From the IMG/VR virus record IMGVR_UViG_3300042474_000541, positions 1-50,485 of that record: a DNA stretch of 50,485 nt. One strand, 5' to 3'. The stretch's first letter is position 1, and each line of letters begins with the position of its first letter. A model generated the notes under the pieces. It was not told the origin of the DNA. It was given only the letters and a program-made list of their open reading frames with translations, and ran no database searches. Made by a program: the position numbers and the translations under genes. Below, piece by piece: positions 38,989 to 46,047 of the stretch. The stretch comes from a virus.

Positions 38989-40212
38989 TTATTTATTTAT
39001 AATTGATTTGAAAAATTCTACTCTATCTTGACACACTTTTTTTAGTGAGTATGTGTCTTTAACTGTTTCATATAAACGGTTTCCTAAGTCTTCAATCATA
39101 TTTGGATTTTCAACTAATCGTTTCATATGTCTTGCCCAATCTTTGTGATTCTTTTTTGTACCTACCAATAATGCGTTTCCTTTATCATTAAAATTACCCT
39201 CGTTTACCGCAGACAATAAATCCAAAGTGAATGGGTCTGTATCACTTGCAATCAAAGCCTTTTTATGAAAACCAGCTTCAATGACTTTTAATTGTGATTT
39301 ATTTGCATTAAACACAGATTCAACTAACGGAGCCAAAGATACGTCAAAAGTGTTATAGTTTGTTGCATATGTGTTTATTTCTTTTGTCCATCTTCTTCTA
39401 TATGGTTCATTTTCATCATCATATGGAATTTCCATAAACGTATTAAGATATGATTTATATTCTTCACTTAAAACTTTATAATCATCTGTAAAGAACTTTT
39501 CATATTTGAACCAAACCGTTTCATGTGGTTTAATTGGTCTATTTCTACGATTACCTTTATCGTCAATTTCCATTACATTACCTCTTAAATCAAATCCACA
39601 TAAAACAAATTGTACTTTATCTTTAAATAAATTATGTGTCGCGGAAATACCACTTGCCATTAACTCAATATCGTGTAAATGTGATGACCCACCTAACCAA
39701 CCGAATCTAACTTTATCTGATTTAATTGGATTTAGTTTAAACTGAGGTTCTTCATTGTTCACGGCATTTGGAAAAATAACAATGTTTTTAACACCTAATC
39801 TTTCTTTAATTGTTTTAGCAAAGATGGAAGTTGTTGTGGAAACATAATCGGCAATTTTAAGTAACTCGATTTTTTTCTCACCCATTTTAGAAATTTTTAT
39901 TTGTTGGTACATTGGATGTCTTTGGTCAACAAACCATAAATCATCAATGTCCATTACAACTTTAATTCCTTGTTTCTTTAACCATAAAACTCTATTAACG
40001 TTATCTTCGTGATTTGTTTGGTGTATAAAACTATGAAACACAACAATGTCATAATTTAAAAACGCTTCATCATTATTTTCAACATTATATGAAATGTCAA
40101 CATGAAATTCATCCATGTGATTATCACCAATATATTTGTATGGATCCATTATCCTAAATTTACCCACACCATGGGCATCGGACGGAATAGCTAAAATTCT
40201 CAATTTTGACAT
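38989..40212 (-). CDS. Glycosyltransferase, GT4-like (GT-B fold)
   Basis: The 407-residue protein opens with LRILAIPSDAHGVGKFRIMDPYKY (residues 4-27), has the acceptor-side segment VVMDIDDLWFVDQRHPMY, then VRFGWLGGSSHLHDIELM at the start of the C-half. The donor-binding part (SVFNANKSQLKVIEAGFHKKALIASDTDPFTLDLL; about 310-344) carries the Glu characteristic of GT-B enzymes. It is a separate transcription unit from the other two glycosyltransferases. The sugar and acceptor are unknown. Confidence 0.78.
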   Translation of the reverse strand: MSKLRILAIPSDAHGVGKFRIMDPYKYIGDNHMDEFHVDISYNVENNDEAFLNYDIVVFHSFIHQTNHEDNVNRVLWLKKQGIKVVMDIDDLWFVDQRHPMYQQIKISKMGEKKIELLKIADYVSTTTSIFAKTIKERLGVKNIVIFPNAVNNEEPQFKLNPIKSDKVRFGWLGGSSHLHDIELMASGISATHNLFKDKVQFVLCGFDLRGNVMEIDDKGNRRNRPIKPHETVWFKYEKFFTDDYKVLSEEYKSYLNTFMEIPYDDENEPYRRRWTKEINTYATNYNTFDVSLAPLVESVFNANKSQLKVIEAGFHKKALIASDTDPFTLDLLSAVNEGNFNDKGNALLVGTKKNHKDWARHMKRLVENPNMIEDLGNRLYETVKDTYSLKKVCQDRVEFFKSIINK

Positions 40213-40263
40213 TATGTTACTTTATATGTCTAAAATATAACTAAAAAAATTGGAAAAACAAAA

Positions 40264-40848
40264 TTACTTGGCTTTATTTACGCCAGTAATTTTACCCTTA
40301 AAAATAGAATCACCAACTTTTAATACTAAATTTTCATTTATAGTTGATGTTGTTTGGGCGGTTAGAATTTGATTTAATTTTTCATCCAATACTTTACGTA
40401 TGGTGTTTTCAATAAGAACCGCAATTGCACCCATATCAATATTACCACCTGAAGATTGTTGTCTTTGTGGTTGTACTTGTTGTTTTTTAGTTGCAACACC
40501 TTCTTGTTCCATTAATCGTTTTGCTCCCTTAATAAAATCCATATCAAGAGTATCATTTAATGAAATTTGGTTCATTTGTTGTATTGGACTTTCAATCATA
40601 GCCCTTTTAATTGCGTCGGGTAATTTAGAATTTTGTATTTTATCAATTGAAGGGGAACCTATTGGTCTTGTTGGAGTTGATTGATATTCAGTATTGTTCA
40701 TTACATCTTCAGGCGAAGATAATAACATAGATTCATTAACGTGACCTCTTTCATAATCTCCTCCATCTACTTTATTCATAACTTTTTTGGCCTGAACTAA
40801 TTTTTTCATTAAATCGTTTTGTGATATACTTCCTTTACCTTGTGACAT
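40264..40848 (-). CDS. Unidentified 194-residue Gln/Asn-rich protein
   Basis: The protein has helical N-terminal residues (LMKKLVQAKKVMNKV), a Pro/Ser linker (TPTRPIGSPS), a helix (DFIKGAKRLMEQEG), a Gln-rich linker (KKQQVQPQRQQSS) and a small ordered C-terminus from about residue 135 (AIAVLIENTIRKVLDEKLNQIL; LVLKVGDSIFKGKITGV). The alternation of short ordered parts and flexible linkers suggests a virion-associated or assembly protein. No family was recognised. It has no overlap with its neighbours. Confidence 0.55.
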   Translation of the reverse strand: MSQGKGSISQNDLMKKLVQAKKVMNKVDGGDYERGHVNESMLLSSPEDVMNNTEYQSTPTRPIGSPSIDKIQNSKLPDAIKRAMIESPIQQMNQISLNDTLDMDFIKGAKRLMEQEGVATKKQQVQPQRQQSSGGNIDMGAIAVLIENTIRKVLDEKLNQILTAQTTSTINENLVLKVGDSIFKGKITGVNKAK

Positions 40849-40883
40849 GATAATAATATTTTCTTTTTTAATTATAACTATTT

Positions 40884-41606
40884 TTATAGTAACATTAAAC
40901 TCTTAATTCTTTTTAAATTTTCTTGAAGATTGTTATCCTCCTCAGGGTTTTGAGTTGGTTTATCTTCTGGTTTTGGTTGTGGTAAGTCCTCTGGTTTTGG
41001 TTCTTCCTTAGGAGGTTCCTGTGCTTTTGTTGGTTTTACTTCTGGTTTTGGTTGAGGTAATTCTGTTGGTTTTGGTTCCGTTGTTTTAACTTGTGGTTGG
41101 GGTTTTTCAGCTTTAACATCAGGTTTTTCAATAGGTGGTTTAACTGTAGTTTTTGGTTCAACTTTTGGTTGTGGTTTTTCGACTTTTTTGGTTTTGGGTT
41201 GTTTAGTCCAATCAGTTGTTACATATGTAACACTTAATCCATTGTCATCACCTTCTTTATAACCCGGTCTCTTCTCGTTAAAAATTTCATCGGTCACATT
41301 AGTTCCACTCATCCTACTCAACATAAACGTTCTCCATCCATGTTTTGCAAACCCCTTTTTTGAGGTTGATGGGGGTTGAACATATGCTCTCATAACCAAA
41401 TTACCTTTTTTACTTAATCCTAATGCAACGACTTCTGCCTTTACTCTATAACCCGGTTTCACACTATCTTTTTTAGGTTTTCTTGGTCCAGAATAATAAA
41501 ACGTAATTTTTTTCCTATTTTTGATGGCATCAACAATAGGTTTCGTTTTAGTTGTTTTAAGTATAGATTGTTCTTCGATTATGTCAAAGATTGTATTATT
41601 TAACAT
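40884..41606 (-). CDS. WYL-like domain protein with Pro/Lys-rich tail
   Basis: Residues 20-120 match the WYL fold pattern: IVDAIKNRKKITFYYSGPRKP, GYRVKAEVVALGLSKKGNLVMRAYVQPP, then WRTFMLSRMSGTNVTDEIF. WYL domains bind nucleic acids or small ligands and usually sit on regulators with an HTH, which is absent here. The C-terminal 105 residues are a Pro/Lys/Glu/Gln repeat (units like PQPKPEVKP and EPKPE) ending in NNLQENLKRIKSLMLL. A DNA-binding regulator or virion-packaged protein are both possible. Confidence 0.6.
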   Translation of the reverse strand: MLNNTIFDIIEEQSILKTTKTKPIVDAIKNRKKITFYYSGPRKPKKDSVKPGYRVKAEVVALGLSKKGNLVMRAYVQPPSTSKKGFAKHGWRTFMLSRMSGTNVTDEIFNEKRPGYKEGDDNGLSVTYVTTDWTKQPKTKKVEKPQPKVEPKTTVKPPIEKPDVKAEKPQPQVKTTEPKPTELPQPKPEVKPTKAQEPPKEEPKPEDLPQPKPEDKPTQNPEEDNNLQENLKRIKSLMLL

Positions 41607-41609
41607 AAA

Positions 41610-41987
41610 TTAAAAATCAGGGTAACCTTTTGATTCATTGTATTTATTTCTAGCAACAACGTCAGTTCTTGTTTTAATATCGGTTAATGAACCAACTTGT
41701 CCGTTAACATCACCTTTACCAAATTCATCCCCATCAGATAGGGCGTCCTTATTAACAGATGAATATTCATTACCGTTGTTGTATCTATTTCGTCCTAAAT
41801 TATCGATTCTGTTTTGTATATCAATGGAGGAACCAACTTGTCCATTAACGTCACCCTTACCCTTTTCGTCTCCATCAGACAAGGCGTTCTTATTAACTGA
41901 AGAATAACCGTTACTACTATTGTAACTATTCTTACTAATAACTTCTTTTCTAAGTTTTTCTGCTAAAATTTCTAATTGTGTTGCCAT
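41610..41987 (-). CDS. Tandem-repeat protein (two ~49-residue units)
   Basis: The 125-residue protein consists of an N-terminal helix (about 1-20) and two near-identical units. Each has the order N-x-Y-N-x(2-4)-Y-S-S-V-N-K-(N/D)-A-L-S-D-G-D-E-x-G-K-G-D-V-N-G-Q-V-G-S, followed by a short helix. The Asp-rich DGDE and KGDVNGQ loops may bind Ca2+. The repeat unit (about 147 bases) is visible in the DNA at 41.68-41.92 kb. No family was recognised. It is sandwiched between the WYL-like gene and another unidentified gene in the same operon. Confidence 0.6.
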   Translation of the reverse strand: MATQLEILAEKLRKEVISKNSYNSSNGYSSVNKNALSDGDEKGKGDVNGQVGSSIDIQNRIDNLGRNRYNNGNEYSSVNKDALSDGDEFGKGDVNGQVGSLTDIKTRTDVVARNKYNESKGYPDF

Positions 41988-41988
41988 A

Positions 41989-42486
41989 TTAATATGATAT
42001 TAATTTTTTAAATTTTTGAATTTGTTCAAACAATCCAAGAGATGATATTGGACTTATTGTATTTTTATGTGAATTACTTTTTAATAAATTGGTTGGTATT
42101 TTAAAAGTTTCATCTTTAGTATGTGATTTAAGATGACTATTCTTTCTTTCTCCACCTATACTACTAATTTCATCCGCTCTTTTTCTTGCGTCTTTAACAT
42201 TACTAACTAAATCTCTTTCTCCCTGTAAATGTTGTTTAGACCACTTATCCATTAAATCTCCGCCGGATAAATCATATTTAACCCTTTCTACTGCCTTATC
42301 CATTTTTTGGAAATCGTGGATAATTCTTTTAAGTTGACCATATTTTACAGTTTTATCTGTTAAGAGTTTTTGTGCTCTTTGTACACCATGTACGTGTTGT
42401 CCACCCAAACTCTTAATAGTGTGATTAATTTTGTCCAATATGTTTTGAGGTATGTTGAATACCCTATCTTTTAAATCTTTATTCAT
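41989..42486 (-). CDS. Unidentified 165-residue basic helical protein
   Basis: The protein is helical and Lys/His-rich, with VHGVQRAQKLLTDKTVKYGQLKRIIHDFQKMDKAVERVKYDL (about 33-74) and a C-terminal linker followed by SSLGLFEQIQKFKKLISY. The terminal amphipathic tag recurs in other proteins of this window. It has no signal peptide. It overlaps the upstream gene by 8 bases. A virion DNA-binding or head-internal role would fit the basic nature, but no family was recognised. Confidence 0.55.
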   Translation of the reverse strand: MNKDLKDRVFNIPQNILDKINHTIKSLGGQHVHGVQRAQKLLTDKTVKYGQLKRIIHDFQKMDKAVERVKYDLSGGDLMDKWSKQHLQGERDLVSNVKDARKRADEISSIGGERKNSHLKSHTKDETFKIPTNLLKSNSHKNTISPISSLGLFEQIQKFKKLISY

Positions 42487-43222
42487 TATCTTTTAAATGT
42501 TTCATAATATCATTAATTGATAATTTATGACTATTCATTGTATTTTTCAATGATTTTAATTGTTTTAAAACAATTGGGTTAATTTCTTTTTCTTCTGTTT
42601 GTTCGTCTTTTGAAACGATTTCATTGTCTTTTGCCCTTTTAGATAAAACACTTTCGATATATTCCTCCATGAATTTTTTAGGATTTTCAACCAATCTTAC
42701 CTTATCTGCTGGTAATTTTTTATCATAACCCATTTGAGACAACCTATCTTCAGCTTCAGGTTCATCTAAACCTAATTCACCCTTAAAATGGTCTTCAGCA
42801 TCCTCATAATCAGCATCTTTTGCCATCGTGTCGTCAAATCCTAACGCTTTACTCATATCCGATTCGGCCCAATATCTCATTGTTGATCCGCCAACATTAG
42901 CCATTCTACCCATAGAACCATGAGCTGCCTTTGCAACATCATCACTTGTTTTCTTTTGTGTGACACCTTTCGTATTAAAATCAGTTGGTTTTTTACCTGT
43001 AGCAATATTTCCGTATTTGTCTACAATCTCATCGACCTCTGTCTCTACCTTATCAGGTATTTCGTCATAATTTGTTTTATCTGAGAATTCCTTAGCCCAT
43101 TTACTCCATTTCTTCTTTTCTTTCTTAGGTTTACCCTTTTCATTCGCCTTAGCGTAGAAGAACCTTTGTTGTGCTTTTGATGCAAATTTCTCCTCAATTA
43201 CCTGTTTTATAAAATTATTCAT
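42479..43222 (-). CDS. Protein with DUF3008-like SKAQQRFF N-terminus
   Basis: The 247-residue protein begins with NNFIKQVIEEKFASKAQQRFFYAKANEKGKPKKEKKKWSKWAKEFSDKT (about 1-50), which fits the DUF3008-like SKAQQRF(F/M) motif frequent in phage proteins. The middle is flexible, with a Gly/Met-rich segment and an acidic helical region. The C-terminal part (about 200-247) is helical (VLKQLKSLKNTMNSHKLSINDIMKHL). The role is unknown. It is divergent from the fibre-like gene at 43276, with mirror-image late-type motifs between them. Confidence 0.6.
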   Translation of the reverse strand: MNNFIKQVIEEKFASKAQQRFFYAKANEKGKPKKEKKKWSKWAKEFSDKTNYDEIPDKVETEVDEIVDKYGNIATGKKPTDFNTKGVTQKKTSDDVAKAAHGSMGRMANVGGSTMRYWAESDMSKALGFDDTMAKDADYEDAEDHFKGELGLDEPEAEDRLSQMGYDKKLPADKVRLVENPKKFMEEYIESVLSKRAKDNEIVSKDEQTEEKEINPIVLKQLKSLKNTMNSHKLSINDIMKHLKDNE

Positions 43223-43237
43223 CTAAATCGATTTTAT

Positions 43238-43245
43238 TATAAATA
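43238..43245 (-). promoter_or_regulatory. TATTTATA motif for the leftward gene in a divergent pair
   Basis: An exact octamer (within GATATTTATA) on the minus strand lies 15 bases before the ATG at 43222. Confidence 0.55.
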
Positions 43246-43262
43246 TCAAATCTTATGAAAGA

Positions 43263-43270
43263 TATTTATA
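43263..43270 (+). promoter_or_regulatory. TATTTATA motif for the rightward gene in a divergent pair
   Basis: An exact octamer (again GATATTTATA) ends 5 bases before the ATG at 43276. Its position argues against the in-frame ATG at 43255 as the start. Confidence 0.55.
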
Positions 43271-43275
43271 TAAAC

Positions 43276-44769
43276 ATGAATAGACAGAATATTTTAAATT
43301 TTTATGGGTCAAAATTAGATTTAAGGTTGGATTCTTCCGAATTATATGATTTTGAGTTGAGTAAAACTCAAGGTGACTATGATGAGGAAGTGTTAGATTT
43401 AAACACTCCTATAGTTTATTCTACGTTGGTTATCGATACCGATTTGACTGATTTTGATTGTGTTAGGACTACTATTACATTAACAGAATACGATAATAGG
43501 GTAAATAACTCAATTTATCCATTTTCTGGATTAACAACCACCATATCTTATACCGGATTTACTAACTTTATATCCAATTATCATAAAAGGGTAATATTGA
43601 ATAATGACGTTTACATTTTTGAGGGTATTACGGGAGAGGTTCATTATATGAGAATAACGGGGTATAATAATCCATTATCTTTTAACCCAAATATGGGTAA
43701 TTCAAGTGAAGAAATCATTAACAAGTTTGATAATGAATACTTAGAATGTACGTCTAAATTAACAACATTGGGTTCAAGAGCTTGTTGTCCAATAACCTCA
43801 AAATTATCAAGTAAACCTTGGGCTTACCAATTTTATCAACCGGAGACTGATTGCACCTCACCTATTATAAAACAAAGAACAGAAAAAGGATGGACTTTGG
43901 ATTTTGTTTTTAATAGGGAAAGTCTTTCTTGGTCAAATGGTAATATATTCTACTATTATGGTGTTAGAGGTAGTACCAGTACGCCAGAATTAGCCGATAA
44001 TAGTTTAACATTCAAATTTACAAGTGATGGAAAAATAGAATATAACGCTATTAGATATAGTGGGAATTGTGACCCATCTTCAGGATATACTGAAAATTAT
44101 TACACGGAGGTTGGGGTCACTCCAACATTATGTACTACAGGTTTAACTGAAGATTTTAATGTTACAATTGTTTTTGATAGATACAAACACTATCAAGATT
44201 GTGAACTTGAAAATGAGGGTGGGTTAAATGATTTAATCGTCGGACCTCGCCCAATTCAATATACTGATAATGAGGTTACGGCCGTCACATCGACTCAAAT
44301 AACAACAGGTTATTTGATAACTAACTCATCTGAGGTTTTAACTGGAGCAACCCCAAATTACCAATATGCACAAGAGTTAAATAAAAAATGGAATTCAGAA
44401 AGACAAAAAAGATTGGGAGTATTAAAAATATACTTAAATGGTAATTTAATTTATAAGAAGGAAAACTTTGAGGAGGTAATTGCCTCAAATATAGGTATTC
44501 AACCTTTTATACAATCTTGGGGAGGAGTTAATAATGAAAGTGGTGGGGCTTGTTGTTTTAATATAAAATCAATAAAATATTTTGAGGAGCCTTTAAATTT
44601 CCCAAGAGTAAGACACCATTACATAACCGAAATCAAACCAAATTTTGATATTATCGAATGTTATGGAGATTGTTTAGATACATTAAGTGGTGTATTTTCA
44701 AACACATTACTGACAGAGGATGGTGAAGACATAATAACTGAAAATAATAATGATATCATACTATTTTAA
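43276..44769 (+). CDS. Fibre/adhesin-like protein with LamG-type features
   Basis: From the chosen start (MNRQNILNFYGSK) it has 497 residues; seven more are possible from 43255. It is beta-rich and Cys-containing, with segments GWTLDFVFNRESLSWSNGNIFYYYGVRG and TEDFNVTIVFDRY...RLGVLKIYLNGNLIYKKENFEEV, typical of a concanavalin/LamG-type lectin fold. There is no signal peptide. Position next to a Gly/Ser/Thr-rich fibre gene suggests a receptor-binding or fibre-tip component. Cys pairs (CCPIT, CC in GGACCF) are unusual in a cytoplasmically folded virion protein. Confidence 0.6.
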   Translation: MNRQNILNFYGSKLDLRLDSSELYDFELSKTQGDYDEEVLDLNTPIVYSTLVIDTDLTDFDCVRTTITLTEYDNRVNNSIYPFSGLTTTISYTGFTNFISNYHKRVILNNDVYIFEGITGEVHYMRITGYNNPLSFNPNMGNSSEEIINKFDNEYLECTSKLTTLGSRACCPITSKLSSKPWAYQFYQPETDCTSPIIKQRTEKGWTLDFVFNRESLSWSNGNIFYYYGVRGSTSTPELADNSLTFKFTSDGKIEYNAIRYSGNCDPSSGYTENYYTEVGVTPTLCTTGLTEDFNVTIVFDRYKHYQDCELENEGGLNDLIVGPRPIQYTDNEVTAVTSTQITTGYLITNSSEVLTGATPNYQYAQELNKKWNSERQKRLGVLKIYLNGNLIYKKENFEEVIASNIGIQPFIQSWGGVNNESGGACCFNIKSIKYFEEPLNFPRVRHHYITEIKPNFDIIECYGDCLDTLSGVFSNTLLTEDGEDIITENNNDIILF

Positions 44770-44771
44770 AC

Positions 44772-44779
44772 TATTTATT
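44772..44779 (+). promoter_or_regulatory. TATTTATT motif 3 nt before a fibre gene
   Basis: A one-mismatch copy ends 3 bases before the ATG at 44783, the leaderless geometry again. Confidence 0.45.
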
Positions 44780-44782
44780 TAA

Positions 44783-45586
44783 ATGGCAGGAAAAAAAATA
44801 ACAGAACTATCTAGTTCAATCGCTCCAAGTTTAACCGGAGTAACAGCGGTTGCGTTTGGCGGTACAACGTATAAATCAACATTGTCCACACTTAGACAAA
44901 TTTTAGTTGATAGTGGTTCACATAGATTCACTGGTAGTCAATTTATTAGTGGTAGTTTAACATTAACGGGGTCTATGCCTAATTTAACCATAGGTAGTGG
45001 AACATATCATGTAGATAATCCTGAAATATTACACGTACAAAATAGTGGTAGTTTTAATATTGCACATTTTGAGGCAAATAATCAATATTACGCACAAGTA
45101 AACATAAAAAATACAAATTCGGGTAATAATTCAAGTACTGATTTAGTTTTAACTGCGGATAATGGTACCGAATCAAACCATTATGTTGATTTAGGTATAA
45201 ATTCATCAACATATACAGGTGGATTAGTTGGATTAGTTAACGATGCCTACCTTTTAAATGTTGGTAAAGACATGTACGTCGGTACTGTAGGTGGTACTGG
45301 ACATCCCGCTAATTTAAAATTGTTTGCACAAAATTTATGGGAAAATCCACAAATATCAATTAGTGGATCTCGTCAAATAAGTTTTAACACAGGTTCAGTA
45401 TCAAGTGATTACACATATGAATTTAGCGGTAGTGTTAAATTAAATAATAATTTAAAAACGGACGGATTTACAATATTGTCAAATGTAACCTCAAGTTTTA
45501 CAAATGACGCGGCAGCCGCGGCTGGTGGTGTACCATTACAAGGACTATATAGAAGTGGTAGTTACGTTTTAATTAGATTAACATAA
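44783..45586 (+). CDS. Tail-fibre-like protein
   Basis: The 267-residue protein opens with AGKKITELSSSIAPSLTGVTAVAFGG, the common N-terminus of fibre and neck-fibre proteins in T4-like phages. It has repeated TGSxxxSGSLTLTGS motifs (about 48-66), then beta-rich Gly/Ser/Asn/Thr turns (GTYHVDNPEILHVQNSGSFNI), and ends with GVPLQGLYRSGSYVLIRLT, a C-terminal pattern of trimeric fibres. It lies 13 bases after the LamG-like gene. It is probably a trimeric fibre or whisker component. Confidence 0.7.
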   Translation: MAGKKITELSSSIAPSLTGVTAVAFGGTTYKSTLSTLRQILVDSGSHRFTGSQFISGSLTLTGSMPNLTIGSGTYHVDNPEILHVQNSGSFNIAHFEANNQYYAQVNIKNTNSGNNSSTDLVLTADNGTESNHYVDLGINSSTYTGGLVGLVNDAYLLNVGKDMYVGTVGGTGHPANLKLFAQNLWENPQISISGSRQISFNTGSVSSDYTYEFSGSVKLNNNLKTDGFTILSNVTSSFTNDAAAAAGGVPLQGLYRSGSYVLIRLT

Positions 45587-45587
45587 T

Positions 45588-45956
45588 ATGGAATTTTTTA
45601 TCAGACAGGGTGCAAGTGACCCAATATTAAAAATGAAATTGATTGATGATGGAAAGAATGATAAGTCATCATTTAATGATATGCTCGAAAATGCAGACAT
45701 CACATTTGAAATGTCTGATGTTAAAACAGGAGAACCCGTAATATTGAATAGTGATTGTTTAATTACAACGAGAACAAAATTATATAACCAAACAACCGAG
45801 GAATATTATATTACACATAGATTTACTGAAACCCAAACTTCAGAGATGGGTAAATTTGAGGGTAAAATAACTATACAATTTTTAGACACAAACGGAAACC
45901 CAACAACAAAATTGATATTACCCGTTAAAGAAAAATTATACATCAACATTTTTTAA
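45588..45956 (+). CDS. Small baseplate/fibre-associated protein (BppU-like N-domain)
   Basis: The 122-residue protein has a beta-sandwich pattern: FFIRQGASDPILKMKLIDDG, FNDMLENADITFEMSDVKTGEPVI, EEYYITHRFTETQTSEMGKFEGKITIQFLDTNG. That order resembles the N-terminal domain of baseplate upper proteins (BppU) that link fibres to baseplates. It follows the fibre gene by one base. A linker role between baseplate and fibre is inferred. Confidence 0.55.
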   Translation: MEFFIRQGASDPILKMKLIDDGKNDKSSFNDMLENADITFEMSDVKTGEPVILNSDCLITTRTKLYNQTTEEYYITHRFTETQTSEMGKFEGKITIQFLDTNGNPTTKLILPVKEKLYINIF

Positions 45957-45972
45957 TACCAATTTTAATTCT

Positions 45973-45980
45973 TATATTTG
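45973..45980 (+). promoter_or_regulatory. Host-type promoter box upstream of DNA polymerase
   Basis: TATATTTG fits the Bacteroidota TAnnTTTG box and is preceded by T-rich sequence. It lies 67 bases before the polymerase ATG, so the leader is long compared with its neighbours. Confidence 0.55.
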
Positions 45981-46000
45981 TAGATGAAAACAAGGCAAAC

Positions 46001-46015
46001 TACTGATTTTCAGTA
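46001..46015 (+). promoter_or_regulatory. Hairpin in the DNA polymerase leader
   Basis: TACTGA pairs with TCAGTA around TTT, 32 bases before the polymerase ATG and downstream of the promoter box. T4 and RB69 polymerases bind a leader hairpin in their own mRNA to repress translation; a similar role is possible but only by analogy. Confidence 0.35.
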
Positions 46016-46047
46016 AGCTAATACGTCACATTTAAAAAAATTATAAG

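Noticed and set aside
43255-43275. ATG at 43255 as the start of the LamG-like protein
   Set aside because: The TATTTATA motif at 43263-43270 lies between it and the ATG at 43276, so the downstream start is preferred, though not proven.
45984-46016. Ten-codon leader peptide before DNA polymerase
   Set aside because: Too short to judge; the ATG lies about where transcription would begin, so it is mentioned only as part of the leader observation.
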